From: Sympetrum striolatum
Taxonomy: Eukaryota; Arthropoda; Insecta; Odonata; Libellulidae
Direction of reading: 5' to 3'
NCBI GenBank assembly: GCA_947579665.1
Contig: OX388346.1
Coordinates: 91,576,615 to 91,640,614 of the forward strand
Length of the DNA: 64,000 bases
A program made the position numbers and the translations under genes. The notes beneath the pieces are model-generated. The model saw only the letters and a list, made by a program, of their open reading frames with translations. It was not told the DNA's origin and searched no databases. Shown in pieces: positions 33,311 to 47,600 of the stretch (positions are counted from its first letter, which is position 1; every line of letters begins with the position of its first letter).

Positions 33311-36300
33311 AAGTCAATAATTAGCAGTTCTATAGCTTTTTTCCATGGTGTTCGTCCATTGTAATCGTTAATATCACACTCCATCCTTTACCTCACTTAA
33401 AATTTTTCAGCATCGATTATACTGGACGTCTAAATTTATTCTCCGTCTTTCTTCCTTTTTATTTCTGAAATCTTTTCCCTTTTTTAATCTCTTTTAATGG
33501 CTAAATTCAACCGACTTAAAATAATTTGCAGACGTGTCTCCTGTTTGGTAGCGTATAGCACCCAATCCTTTCTCCATCGATGCTTTGAGGATTCACAACT
33601 ATATGAAGTATATAAAGAGTTAAATATCACCCATTATTCTAATCTTCATAGTAAGCTTTCATTACATGCGTATTTCCACATTTGTATGTGCTTGTAGAGT
33701 TTCTTGTCTACTTATATATTGAATTAAAATTATACTTGCTATTAGTTCTTGACCATGGATAGTATGGTCCTTACTAAAAATGTTCAACAGTGCGTCCTTC
33801 GTTTTGGACAAACTCGTTTAGAACATTCATCATAAAATACTAATGGTTAAGCGTCATCTAAATTTTAAAAAATGCGGATAATCTTTGATTGCATAAAACG
33901 TTTGATATATATAGTTGCAAATATTTTAAGGAGTCAATTGAAAAGATTTTCCAGGTATCAATATATTATGAAAATAATGAGAAATAAAATTTGTAGATTC
34001 ACTGATAAGTAAAATTGTCAATTTATGACAATGTCTCCTCGTAATGCATTCTATATTGAGTAGAATCAACGAAGGTTATCACTTTTTCCACAAAGCAAGA
34101 AAATTTCCACAAATATTCAAAATATTCGTGTGTTTTAGTGCGTTGAATGAAATTAGCTTTAGACAGACGTATCATTAGACATTTATCACTAATCCATCGG
34201 CAGCTAACTTTCATCGAAGAAGTAGAATAACATAATTTTATTTAGCAGCTATCTAGAATCAACTGTTCAATTTTGTCTGAATTTTGAAGAAAATAGTCTT
34301 TCCGATAACTATTCTAACATCCATAAACCATCTTCTTGAACATAGTGCATTTTGGTTTACCCAACAGCGGATGCCGCGATATATGTCTTGACCAGCGATT
34401 TCGACGATGATGACGGCACGGTATGTTGTTTTGAAGGTCAAAGAGAAGAATGCAGATCGCTATTTCCACTGTTACTTTTATTCAGTTTTACCTCTCGAAA
34501 AAGCGAGATTTGCAGTCTCATTCCTCAAGATCTTCTTGGCGCCGTGACTTATTTTGCTATATTCTCATACACTTAAATCGATTAATCTTCGGCAATGGGT
34601 TATGAGGTCGGTTATTTTATTGATATTTTCCCCTATTCATCAGAGTCGTCAAAGTGACAGCGCGGTTCAAGTATTTTGATTTGTATCTCAATGGGAATTG
34701 ATTACAAAGTCTAGAAAATAACTGGTATTAGCGATGGTTATAATTGATAGTGGGGGAAAAACTTGATGATATGTCATCTTTTTTCCTCAGTCATCGTGTG
34801 AATTAATGTCGAGACGGAGTGGAAGAACTGAATGATTTCATTCATAAATTTTGCGTTGATTTGAAAAATGATAATTTTTTATATGCCTGGGAAAATGTTT
34901 CCATTTTCCGCTTAAATCGTAAGCTTTGGGAAGGAAATAGTACGGGTTCATTAGTACTAAAAGGATACAAATTACAAGAGGGAAAAGTTGTACTCATATC
35001 CGGTTATTATTGCCAAGAGCTTAAATTAGGTCTTCCAATGAATTTCTCTCATTACTCTTTTTCTTAAAGGTGCTTAGGAAGTGGAATTCGTGTCATCCAT
35101 TGGAAATATTATTTTGAAATAGATAGACTACTCTTTAGCGAACTTGTTTTAAAATGGAAAATCGTAAGAAATGCAAAACATTTATGTAACACGAAGTTTT
35201 CGGAGATACAACAGGCCAGATCAAAGCATCAGGTTGGTTCAAAAGAAGGATGAATGGCTAGTTTGCTATATGTTTCATGTTGTTTGATTTCATAGAATGA
35301 AACAAACCTGAAATATTCAATTAATATGATCGATAATGGTTTAAAGATGGATCATTTATTTATTCGAGCAATACGAAAATCATACATAAAAACTGAATGT
35401 AATATCACTGGCATGTTTGCTGAGTCAGTTGTCCATTGCTTCTGCCAATCCGACACGACCGTTCAAATCTCCAACTGAGAGTATCAATTCTGATAAAGAT
35501 ACATCATAGTCCCTCATCTTTGTCAACTCATTATATTCCTCACATTCTAGTGAAACTGGTCCATTACTAAACTGAGTAAGAATTTTGCTCGGTTCTTTCC
35601 TATTGATCGTCCTTTCTATTGGATGCATCGTCCGATGGAAGACCTGAGAGTGCTCTAGACTGTTTATTTCCTCACTGAATAATATAACGCAGAAGGTTAA
35701 CTCGGTAAAGATTCCAGAAAACCTCCTGTTTTATACGCGGAACATTGTTCGTGGAAGACGTTGCCATTATCATTACCCAACAAACGATAGTCTGTAAATA
35801 GTGCAGAGAAGGAATTGATGGCCTCAGATTGGAAGAGAAAGGCCTTCAATGGATTGCCACTGACTTCTTTTATTTCTTTATTATTCTAATTATGCCTCCA
35901 ATAGTGCATTAAAATCTGTTACCTCCTTATCTAGTCAGATACCATAAATAATGGGAGAAATTATAGCGCTCTATTTCTGGATACCTTTTAAATACCCTTT
36001 TATCAGATGCTACTATGTGAAAGAAAATCGAGGGTACACCTATACGATTTTATTTTACAAGGGATGTTCCCATAACTGAAGATACGCTTCTCGATACACG
36101 CTTATCGATGATACCCAAGAGGAGCGTGTAATCACAGTCTTCGAATCTGGAGAATCAGATTAATTAGAGCTCCAACGAACGTAAAGCCTAAACGCTCCAC
36201 ATTATTGACGTAAAATACGCATCGATGAATACTTGGAAGGTCATTGAAGCTGAATGAGAAAGTTAATGATAGAGAGATTTCAACGGGCGAGTGCCGCATG

Positions 36301-36667
36301 GGAGATGATTAAAGTGTACCCGTAAAGGCGCAAATGCGATAATGAGCATCTGTGTTGGGTGTGTTTGTGCGTAGATGCAATTGAGAAGCGAGTTTGTACT
36401 CGGGGTCATTATAACCACCTGTGGCGCGACAAAGTGAGCCTTGGAGAGAAATCAGATGTTCCACGTACGCGAGTTAATGGCTAAATTTGAGGTTCCATTA
36501 CAATTGCACTCAAATCAACTTTAAAGTAAGGTTATGGATGTCGCATACAGTTATTAATAACGTCATACGCTGGGAAATATGAGTTTTTGAAAGAACCTAA
36601 GAATGTACACCCACACTTTCTATCCTCTTATTTTGTAAGATAGCTTTTCACAAACGAATATGTTTAG
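33311..36667. other. Non-coding stretch
   Basis: No gene or transposon recognised. 34320-34560 and 36060-36480 have more CpG than average, with short open frames only. Confidence 0.4.
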
Positions 36668-36698
<31 letters not shown>

Positions 36699-36755
36699 CG
36701 TCTTTATTTGGGCGAGATTGAGACTTAAAAGTCTCTTCTTCCATCTAACCCATAA
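36668..36755 (-). mobile_element. LINE 3' end with (TTA)n tail, minus strand
   Basis: Read on the minus strand: GGGTTAGATGGAAG, then the stem-loop GAGACTTTTAAGTCTC (36735-36720), then AATCTCGCCCAAATAAAGAC and a tail of about nine TTA units (36669-36697). It is nearly identical over about 68 bases to the plus-strand fragment at 49293-49372, so both are severely 5'-truncated copies of one LINE family. No coding sequence is retained. Confidence 0.8.
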
Positions 36756-39700
36756 TAAGAATAAGGGTATACGTATGATTCACTCCCTTTCATCTCCAAA
36801 ACTTCTATAAAAACTCCGAAGATTTTCATTAGGGCGTAGACTATCTCCAAACGAATCACATTTGAGGACTACCCTTCACAATTGCTCATATATAAAATAT
36901 TAAGAGGATGTGAGCAAGTTTCTTTTTTTATTGATTTTCACTGGTGTTTTCTATATTCGCAATATTTTGTCTGACGTATTTATAATAGTAATTTCAAGCA
37001 TAAATCGCCAAAAGAAGATTTAATTTATTAATCTCGTGTTTTACTTCTAAATTTTACTCATCAAATAAGTTAGTATTTCTATTATTAAAGTGCCGTGTCC
37101 TTTCTTGTTTTCTCCGAACACCGGTGAATGAGACGAGGAACGCCCACAAAGACGGCTATTGGAGATATTCAATCTCGAATTCTTTAGCAGCCGTGTTCCA
37201 AATTTCCTTTCTTTACAAGAATATCTAGGAATTTATTGTCAAAAAATTAGGATATCATGACAGAAAATGGTAAGTCCAAGGCGTTCTGGTATCTTGGGCT
37301 TCAGATCCCCAATTTTTCTTAGTATCGCTGAATATAGTATTAAATTAAACATTTTAATCATATATTCTATAGGTAGATGAATTATATCTTAGAGACACAT
37401 ATTTAAAGGCGATATCACAAGAGAGTTTAAAAAGTTGAGCACGAAATCATGAATGTAAGAATGACTCCTTTGTCAATTATGTCTAAAAAGTTACTGTAAC
37501 TGTCCTTAAAGAAATAAGCAAGTATTTTACCAATTATTTCAATTGTAAGCAAATTAAATTAGTATAATCGAACGAAACGTGCTTTGACTGTAATAAATCT
37601 ACGTAATTATAGCTATAATAATGTGCGACGATAGATGAGCATAGATTACATTTTTATACAATAGTAATAATTGCCAATCACATTATTGGTTCATGTAGGA
37701 ATCACGTAGGCTATTCGTGCGAGAGATTGCTTTAGAATCTTTCTTAAAAGAGCTTAATAAGTTATATTTCTGAGGGGTCCTACTACGACAAGAAAGAAAA
37801 AGTATTATAAGTGATGAAAGGAAGACATTTCTTGGATGTATGCCGTTCGAGTCAATCTATGGCATGAGATGCAGCTAAACTATGAATATTTATAAACTAT
37901 TATTATTAATTCAAATGACTTCAGAGTACATTTGCCAACCATTCAACTAATATTTGATATCAATTTTCACCGGAAAAAGATTTTATGGATAAAGGAGAGT
38001 TGAACACACTAGAGTATTCATCACGGATTAAAAAGGAAGCACGCGTGTGTAGAGCGATTCTTGCCATGGAGTGGAAGGGTGGGGAGTGTTGGCTTTCTGA
38101 AGGCTTTTGTTACGTCCATGGCCATCCAAGTAGGGGTGTGGTCGCACTGCGACTCAGAAAGTGGATGAGTTTTCGCTTTAGACGACAATTAGGTCCTGTT
38201 ACCGGGTGGATGATTAACCTCGAGGGAGTTCAGTGCGCCATCAATTCGACAATTTTGGAACGAATCGTTCAACTTTTCATTGCCTTCTTAATGTCTGGGT
38301 TCGAAGGATCCGTGATGAGGATATCGCCGTGTATCCCCAAATACTAGGAGAAATATCCGCTGATTACTTTAGCACTCTTCAGATAGACAATTTCATTACT
38401 TTATTTTTTCCGCAAGGACAGCTGCTGAAAGACATGCCTGCAACCAATTGGTAGTGTCCAAGAGGAAAAACCATTTTCATAACTTTTATCTATTTCCTTA
38501 CGTAATTTCAAGCGAAAAAAATCTCGTGAATATAATTTTTTAATACTGCAAGTAGTGTATTACGCATTTTCATAAAAATGTAATTTAAAAACATTATTTC
38601 CAGAAACAGCAAGTTTACCGACGATCATTATCTTGGTATGGAATCCTTTGTCAACTCAAGTAGATGTTCTCCTACATTTATCTGAGATTAGATGATCCCA
38701 TCAGGACAGGATTAACTCCGAATTCGCCTCGAAGATTGATAGGATACTCGCCGCCCTCGTGTTTCCTTAACTTAATGAGATATTAACTCTTGAAGAATCC
38801 GATGCACAGTATGTTGAAACGCAGTGAGATATTTTACATATTAAAGCAAACCTACACTGTTTAGTAAAATGAATTGCAGCTAATTAATAAGACCTATCTA
38901 TTATTTTCATACATTGAGAAAATGAGATAATCACAGCCGAAAAGATAGGTTAAGCAATCAGCATCTTTCGAGATCCTTTGTTAACAGGCTCTGACTTGAT
39001 TCAAATCTACATAAAACGCGAGGAAGAAGAAACTAGATTTGGCAAAGATTACTCTCCATAGATAATTGAAACACTCCTCCAATATTTATTGCAGGGAATT
39101 GTATTCTGAACGAGGAGGCTGTGTGTTGATGCGTCAATGGAGAGCTGGTTTATGCCATTATAAGTGCGATGAAAGGAATTCGATCGGCTACTGCGTGCCC
39201 ACTGATGCATTCCTCTGTCATGTGTCTAAGAAAATCAGCCATCCGATCGTAGGCTACCTTCTACTCTGCCATGCATTCTGACTTCTTATGCCAGTGATTC
39301 CCAACCGCTTTGCTGTGACTAACTCTTCAAGTGCCGCGTAATATGCAAGGATGGCAAAAGCTCCAATTCTACACTATGTAATCGTTGTATTTTGTGATTG
39401 ATTTTCCGTTTAATAGGAGATCGTTTAGATCATAAATAAATGTTAGGCCCAGTAGTCGGTGTTTTCAATTTTTTTCAGTTTGAGTTTACACGGGCTTGCA
39501 AACACTCGGTTAATATTCCATGAAATTCTAATAGACGTAAAAGACTACCATGAAAGAGAAAAGGTTGGAAAGTCTTATGTCACACTGTTTGTGACCCAGA
39601 TTACTATAATTTTCACTAAAATTCTCTGGCAGTGAAATGTTGTCGAATGGAGGTAAAGAAATCTTTAGTTCGCCATGAAATACAAATATATTAAAGCCTA

Positions 39701-41382
39701 GAGAAGCAATCATCATCATTAACCATCCTCATCCCATGTAATGACTTTCCTACCGTGGAGTTTTAAAGGTGCATCAGGTCTATGTTCTTGAGGATCTCTA
39801 TAAGAAATTTATAAAATTATTACGTGAGAGTTATAAGATGAATGTTCAAGTCGAGATAAAGGAATTCCGTGAATGGGATGGAGTGTAAAATCATTTTAGC
39901 CCTTAAAAGTAGTTGGCTCAATGCGGAAGGGAATCTTCAAAGAGGATCGCCCTTTATCAAAACTACACTCACGTGACTGCGGAGACAACGAACTGAACTG
40001 ATTCCAATTGCAGACAACCTGTCACTTAACGTCTGTTTAGCCTGTCTTCTTTATTTAGAATTCTATAGGAGCGATTCAGAAAACAATGGGACGTTAATAC
40101 GTCAAATTCCGTTTGAATTTCAATAAGTTCGCTCCAGAGTAGACGGCGTTTGAGGACGCCATTTCTCAGATCAAAGCGATCGCTTAACTATCGAGGGCCA
40201 TGTATAAATATGTCATTCGTAGGTATTCTTCAGGATGAGTCTATGTATTAAAATTAGAAGTCAACTGATACAAAGAAATGAAAGTAATTTGTAATTAATT
40301 TAATTAAAACTCAGTCATCCACTTAAGATGATTTTCAGGAGATTGTGATTGAGTGATTTTGAAGTATTACATCCACCGTAATGCTACAAGGCAACGTTCT
40401 GGGGCCTATCGGAGAGAAGTTAATCAGCGCACCACAAGATAGCAGCACAGGGTTCTGCATTTGATCCAGAATACAAGTACATGCAGACACTTAATTCCCT
40501 TGCAGGGAAACCAAGCGATTGCCCCTTTGATTCACTATTCTCGTCCTTATTCTCCTGCTGTCTGCATAATTCCTCAGCTTCAGACATCAATACATGTTTC
40601 CATAGTTCCCAGTCATTCCTCAAACTACTCACGTCTTCCTCTCGTACGATTTTATGAAAATATATGGACTTCATAGGGCAGACTTGATATGGCACCACAC
40701 CTACGCCACGAATAGAGGATGAAATCGAATTGTAAATGTAGACATTCCAGCAGTCTCAGAATACCATTTATAGAATGTCTGCCACCATCCGATAGCTATG
40801 CGAAGGGAGAGAAGCAGGAATTTCGCGAGCGTTTCGAGGATGTCATCCTAAAAATACGTAGGGGTTAGGGAAACTTACGACGAGGACCCAAAAGGTGACC
40901 GTGGCCCACAATCGGGCCATTGAGGGCCGTTAGACGCTTTGGGTCGCCGCCAATGACCGATTTTGAGGAGATCGCAAGCGAAATCAGTCAGAAAATCGAG
41001 GAGAACTTGAATGATCGTGAACGACATGAATATTTGCAGTATTTGTATCTTCAGAAAAGAGCTCCTTAAAGTATTAATGCGACGAACTTCTTTGGCGTTA
41101 ATTTCTGGAATTCATTTCACATTGTGTTTTGCTGGCAATGACTTCAACTAATTCATTAGTATAGCTATACATGAATTGCACAGGTTTTCCCAAAATCGGT
41201 CCAAAATAAACCTCATAATGGCCTACGAATACTTTGTAGAATGTGTTTACATATAGTCTTTTAAACGTGATATAATTACTTTATCTTCGTACAACAGGAA
41301 AAATAAATATTAGTTTTTCGCAGTTTATTCATTATCATGAATCTACGTCAATCTTTCCTTCTGAAATCTTCCATCTAATTTT
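36756..41382. other. Non-coding stretch
   Basis: No host gene recognised. The longest frame, 37985-38347 plus (120 codons), has no domain I know. At 39295 CAGTGATTCCCAACC resembles a hAT terminal repeat, but no partner end is found. 40780-41060 is CpG-richer and unassigned. Confidence 0.4.
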
Positions 41383-41471
41383 CACCCTTTCATCTGTTTT
41401 TCACCCTTCCATCTGTTTTTCACCCTTTCATCTGTTTTTCACCCTTTCATCTGTTTTTCACCCTTTCATCT
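41383..41471 (+). repeat. 19-bp tandem repeat, about 4.7 copies
   Basis: CACCCTTTCATCTGTTTTT repeats with starts at 41383, 41402, 41421, 41440 and 41459. Only one base varies (C for T in copy two), so the array is young. Confidence 0.95.
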
Positions 41472-43733
41472 TGTGGACTTTCTAAATCGATTGGAAGAGA
41501 ATATTTTTCGACTTTTGGCAGTTTTGTTTTTGCACATGGAAATGTGAATTAAGTCTGCGGATTCTGATTTGTAACAATATTTCAAAGAATGACGTTATCC
41601 TCACGGAACTGTTCGAAATATTTACTGGATAGAACTCAGTACCTTAACATTCAAAAAACGGTTATATTACGGCTTATGGGAGTTACTCCTGTCTTTGGCG
41701 TCACCTAAGCATTGTTAAGTTAGCATGCAATTTCTCCACTGAGTTCAACAAAATTTTAGCCCAGAAATAGTTTTAAGACTTAATCGGTGTAGTATGGTAT
41801 CTTTGCCTAATCTTTTGGTAATTTCATACTCAAGTCAACCCATTTGCTCATGGGCCTTCCACCTTCATTCCCTAAGGAATGAATAAGGAATAGTAAATAA
41901 GTGAGAATTAGTGGTCAGTGAATTAAGTTAAGAGCAATTATTCCATGAAAATGCAGTTTCACATCTATCATCTTTGCAGTGACGCTTTTACAATTATAGC
42001 ATAAAAATACTTCCAAAAGAGAAAATTTCTGAAAACTCAATAATTTTCAAATTATAGTTTAATAAATTCATGTTAATTTAAATACTTAATTCAATTTCAT
42101 TAAATCTGCGCCAAACTGTAGATATCTAAGGCGTTTAAAAACGTTTTAAGGTGGAATGATGGGATATATTCTCAAAATATATTGCTCAGACAGCTTAATA
42201 CAGCATGAATTTAACTGTAAGTTAATTGCTGAAATGAATTAATTATTGAAATCAATCTTGTCAACGCTTTACTATACGAATCGTAATGAAAATGTAACAG
42301 AAATAATTAAAAAATTTTAATTGAAACTTTCCGCATTTTCATTACGAGCTATTAAGTGATTCATATGGCACATCATTTTTTTACAACACAATGATGAATG
42401 AGAAATTTAGAGAAAGGAATTCAGACGATCATTAAAGTAAAGAATTTTACTTTTAAAGTAAATGATTTTAGTGTACGATCACTTTTTTGAAATCATTAAG
42501 AGTATAGGTTGAAGTAATACATCATCGTGTTATTCTTCAAGCAACGCATTAAATCTTATCAGTTATGCAATTATTGATTCAAATCGTGCAAATTTACAAT
42601 GTAATTGAAAGTAAATTTCTCCATTTATAAGTAGTATAAGTAAACGAGTATGTCCAATCTTGCGAGTTAGAATCTCTTGAAGCCGACAGAGAAGATTCCA
42701 TGTCCTTGTACAGAGTAATCGGAGTGGAATACAAATGAGAATATGAGGAAGATTTGAAATAAATCCGCACGTACACAATACACTTTACTCTTGTTTCATT
42801 GGTAAAGGATTTCGAGAAGTAGGTATTTACATTTAAACAGTTCTTTAAAACTTCTTCATTGCGAAAATTTCCACTTCCATTGCGAAGTTTAACCTGAGAG
42901 CCCAAAGCTATTTCAGGGACAAAAGGCGTAGCCACTGCCTAACACTCGTGGTAGTTCTCCATAATGTAGGTTATATGTAGACACAAAGTAGTAATAATGA
43001 AAAATGGTGTCGGATAAAATTTGTTTTTATTCTCTTCGCACTATCCCGTAAATGTTTGATACAAATACTTTCAAGTCCTCCAATCTCTGTAATATAGACG
43101 AAGTTTCATTTGTTGATCTACTTGTTAAAGTTATGGTAAACACTATATTGGTTGCTTTCCTTTATTTTTGTCAGTCGGTGTGAGACAATTGTCGCAGTGC
43201 GCTTTCCTTCTTCGACCTCTTTATCCTCTTGGAAAAGAAGCAAATTTGTCCTCCGCGTCAACACCTTTCCATTATTCAGGGTCGAAATTCAAATGTGTCA
43301 ACCAGCCGAGCATTGAGAGGAATACATACTACAATTAAAGAGGGGGAATTCCTTGATTTCCTATGCTTAAATCAACGTCATAATGACGAATCACTTTGGC
43401 CATATTTTAAGTTTTATTCCCTCAGATAGGCCATATTTTTGTGTAAAATAGAAGAAACAATCGAATTTATAAACACTAATGCCAGTTCGCATGAAAGAAG
43501 GCATAAATTAAATATAGAAATCGAATACGGAAACAGTTCCCTTCTCGTTAATACATTTAAAACGAATTTGAAAATATATTTTAATATCTCAAAAATATCT
43601 TGAAGCACATTTAATTGTATTTTCTAAAGGGGAATTATTTTTTGTTTGGGATGCAAATTCTTCATGGGCGCGATATGGATCTCATACTAATTGTTATATA
43701 TACCATTTGTAATTTATATTTTTTCTGTGATAG
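41472..43733. other. Non-coding stretch
   Basis: AT-rich. A 113-codon minus frame at 42594-42935 is unassigned. A small hairpin involving AAAGTAAA and TTTACTTT lies near 42435-42455. Confidence 0.4.
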
Positions 43734-43814
43734 TACACTCCCGGCCAAAATTAACGCACCACCGGCCGTAAGGATCGCTAGTGAGGTGCTGAGTTAATTT
43801 TGGCCAGGAGTGTA
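43734..43814. mobile_element. Tiny Tc1/mariner-like palindromic MITE, ~80 bp
   Basis: The left end reads TACACTCCCGGCCAAAATTAA and the right end, reverse-complemented, reads TACACTCCTGGCCAAAATTAA, a single mismatch over 21 bases. The ends lie at TA dinucleotides (43734-43735 and 43813-43814), as expected for Tc1/mariner TA target duplication. TACA-type ends with GGCCAAAATTAA are typical of this superfamily. Only about 30 bases separate the repeats, so almost the entire element is terminal repeat. Confidence 0.85.
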
Positions 43815-44552
43815 CAATCCCTCATGTCTATCGTTGAGTGTTTGCTCCAAGATCGATTGAAAGTTTACATTACTCCAGTTAGAAATTAATGTTCTTATTT
43901 AACGACTGTTTAAAGAAACGTATTCCCATTATAAATGATGACAGGTAACTCAAGTTGCGGCAAAACAATAGCGATATTAGCTGAGCTACTTTGCAGTAAC
44001 TTAAGCAATGGACGTATGTCATCGTAAATAAGACGGTTTATTAGTCCCTCTAAGCGAAGGTTGAAACGGTTGATTGATAAAAATTCACCGAGCACGCCTC
44101 GAGTTCCTGGAACTTGGGTCCACGTTTGATCTAATGCAATGGGCGTAGCTTCTATTTCAAGGAGAGTTAGAAAAGCACACCAAAGTCTTTGACGGGAGTG
44201 TTTCGAGGAATTCGTGTGAGATGGCCTTCGATCAAGAAGTGGGGGTTCATGATTTCAAATGTCGCAATTAACTTCCCAATTGAATATCCAAGAACAACGA
44301 AAGGTGGAATAAGATCCAAGCAGTGATCCTCACAATGGCAAGAATATGTTTTCGGCGCTTGTCCCTCTATTATACTAAATATATTTACGGATTCGTAATC
44401 CTTTATTTCCTGTCGATGCAAATTAATAAATAAAAAGATAAAAGAATACAATCACATCGGTCTTCACTATATGGAACTTCATCCTAACTCACATAAGATA
44501 AAAACAATAAATACATATTAAACATAATCAAACAAACAAAAGTTTGTTTTTA
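43815..44552. other. Non-coding stretch
   Basis: Short minus-strand frames at 43910-44095 and 44167-44451 are unassigned. Confidence 0.4.
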
Positions 44553-44664
44553 TAACTGCAAATAACAAATTTAATTAGAGTAACTGCAAATAACAAATTT
44601 AATTAGAGTAACTGCAAATAACAAATTTAATTAGAGTAACTGCAAATAACAAATTTAATTAGAG
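44553..44664 (+). repeat. 28-bp tandem repeat, exactly 4 identical copies
   Basis: The unit starts TAACTGCAAATAACAAATTT and ends AATTAGAG. Copies run 44553-44580, 44581-44608, 44609-44636 and 44637-44664 with no differences, so the array is very recent or homogenised. Immediately to the left is a small palindromic AAACAAA/TTTGTTT motif (about 44528-44550). Confidence 0.97.
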
Positions 44665-47600
44665 CTCAAACAACTCTTACCTTAGCATTAAATTAGGTTT
44701 CGTTTGAAGAAGACGGTCCATGAAGATGGGAGAGGATAAGCAATTTTATGGAAAAAATTTAACGTTACCTAGAAAAGGGAAAAGTTCACACAAGTTTTCA
44801 CAACGGCATGATTATCTTTTTATTGGTTTCAATGGCTGTACGAATATTCGCTTTAATTCGATTTCAAAGCATAAAGCCTCGAGTTCTCTCCTAAAATTTA
44901 ACGACCGATAAGACTTTCACTCAATTCAACAAATAGACCTTAAACTTTCAACCTATATAAAATATTATCAAACAGCCATGAGTGAAACGGTAAGATATTT
45001 TACGGGTATATGAAATGGTATCCATTTACCGTATAGATAACGAATCTCACGAAGTACATTATCATGAGCAATGATTTTTGCAGACCCTCATTTCATTAAT
45101 TTTGAGATCGTTTTTTGCATTATCAATTACTTAATTACTTATCTCTCAACTGCATATTCTAATTTTTATTACATACTCGGTATATTTTAATGATTAATAG
45201 TTTTCCATACAAGATAGACAGATGTATGTAAGATGGATACAGTTCTGCATTCTAATTTAATTGTATGATTATGATGATCTTCTCCAAGTATCCAATTTAC
45301 AACTTAATTGTAAGTTTGTTAATATTAGCATTGAATAATTTTAATCATTAAAATATCTATGACGCTTATTAGTCAACATACCCAAGTGGGTGGTTACGTC
45401 TCTGACAAGACCAAAAAAATAGTTCTTTCAAATGTACATTTCTCTTTAGACTTTACTTATTCTTAGCTTCGAAATGATTTATTCTTTAGTGGAATACGAC
45501 GAAATATCTTTATAAACGTGATTTTATGAACATTCCTTAATTTCTTGAGAAATCCTTATGCTGTAGATATTTTCAGGAAGATTTATTTCGTATGAACTAG
45601 TTAATCTTACGCCTTTTCCGTTTATTTCGTTGAAATATCTCAAAATTCGTAATAATTTTAAAATATTAATTTATGAAATTAAGAAAATTTCTTCTTTTAG
45701 GTAAACTGCTGAAGTAGACTCAGTTACACATAAAAGAATGAATGTGTAAAGCATCAACATAAAGTTCCGTAAATTCCTTTGATGTCGGATGTTTTTTGTA
45801 ATCACAAAATAATTGATCGTTTAAGGGATAAAACCGGTGTATCACATTCTCGTTCTTATATAACTACATAAAATGACTCCCTTCGCGCCTATACGTTGTC
45901 ATCTGCGAATTGAGAATGAGCTGCATTTAACGGCGATTAATTATCCAAGCCGTCTATTCGCCCCGAGGAAAATTGGATCTGAAAGAAATTCCGGTTTGTT
46001 CGGCGCGATCAAGGACGATGCATCGAAATACGTCGTTCGCGACAAAAACAAACATTTTTTCTGAATCGCATTGGCGTAAAATTTGCAGAAAGTATGTCGA
46101 AACGGATCTCTTGGAAAATAAATAAACCTAGACATCGCTCGCATCTCATAGTATAACAGATAATTCTGAGAAAGTCAAACTCGTTGCGGAAGTCGATTGA
46201 TGTTAGAGAAGCAAGTTTGTATCCATGGATGCGTTTATTTACAATGCAATTAAACTGAATTAGTCGGACATTTTGACTTTGATTAGAACTTTAGGCTTGA
46301 TTTTGAGTTGAGTTGTTAAAACCCATGACGTCTAAAGTCTTCCAGATTTCGTTGAAATGAAGATGAATAGGCATCTCGAATATTGCTACTAATTATCATA
46401 TATTTATTTCGTGAATTCATTTTTCACTGTTATAATCTGCCAATGTTTCATTTTTCATAAGATGATCACATTCTAATATCTAATTTTTTCTTTTTATAAC
46501 GAATGAAGATGATAAATACAGTTCCTTCGCATTTATTTTTTGCAGCATTTTCCTCGTTTCGAAGCTTTACTTATTTATGAACTTATTTTTTGACGTTAAG
46601 GTTGAATTGATAAAAATCTAATTTTGGTATTCACCCTAGATTGAATTCAAATATTAGTTCAAACTTTTGAACTTCAGACTGTATAATTAACAAATGAAAA
46701 CATAACGAACAGCTATTATATGCGGTTCATCGATATCATCCTTAAAAATAAATCGCTTTAATATTTTTTCATGTCAGCTTTAAAAATATCATTACGTATT
46801 TTTGTAAGATAAATCTATTTTCTTATATTTTAATTTATTCACTCATTCAAAATCTATGATGTAAAATAACTCATTTCTCTATCTTACTAATTATGATATG
46901 TGAATGGATCTTGAAATGTTAACGATTTTCGAAGTTCGTCTTACATATTTCTCGGATATCTTTATAATTTCATCCGGTCTCGATAGCCACAGCATAGTCC
47001 CATCATGAGTTGCAATCTTTAATACATGTAAGATGTATTCAGCATTAGTGTAGCGTAATATTAATGATTTCTAAGGTCACTAATGAATATTACTAATTCC
47101 TTACATTTTCTCAAGGATGTCGCAAGAAAGATTGGTACGAACACTAATGTTTTATTAATTCTCATTTAACATATCATCGGAAACCTGAAGGTGGTATATG
47201 ATATACGTAGATCATCCTATTCTGTAAAACATTGAATGTGATGAAACAGATGAAACTATAACGAAAATGGAAAACGCAACTATAACAGAATGGAATCAAT
47301 CCTCTAATTGATTAATTCCCGTTAAGATTGAAACGTAGCTCTGCTCAGTGCTGATTACTTTTATGAAATGCAGTGAATCACGAGGCGTTGAAAACTTCAT
47401 CGATTGCGTCTAAGTAATGGCTCGTGTGGATGCGGTGAGAGGCTCAACTCAGCGGGCGATCTCCGACGCTTTCGTATGTCCGTGGAAAAGGGGACAGAGC
47501 GCATGCGGAAACACTTTTCCTTTCTCATTTGTTTGCTAATTTTTCCCGAGCTTATCTAAAGCCATCAAGATGTTTCCACATTTTATGTTTATTACCGGCA

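Noticed and set aside
37985..38347. 120-codon plus-strand frame
   Set aside because: No recognisable domain, no intron signals at its borders and no relatives in the window. Length alone is not convincing.
39295..39340. CAGTGATTCCCAACCGC, similar to a hAT terminal repeat
   Set aside because: No matching inverted end or 8-bp duplication was found within the next kilobase, so at most it is a solitary relic.
40770..41060. CpG-richer block with a vague resemblance (YAKGEKQEFRERFEDVI) to an RTE-type endonuclease stretch
   Set aside because: The resemblance is limited to one short charged segment. The expected GDFNA box and flanking motifs are not found.
42594..42935. 113-codon minus-strand frame
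   Set aside because: No motif, and a second minus frame overlaps it.
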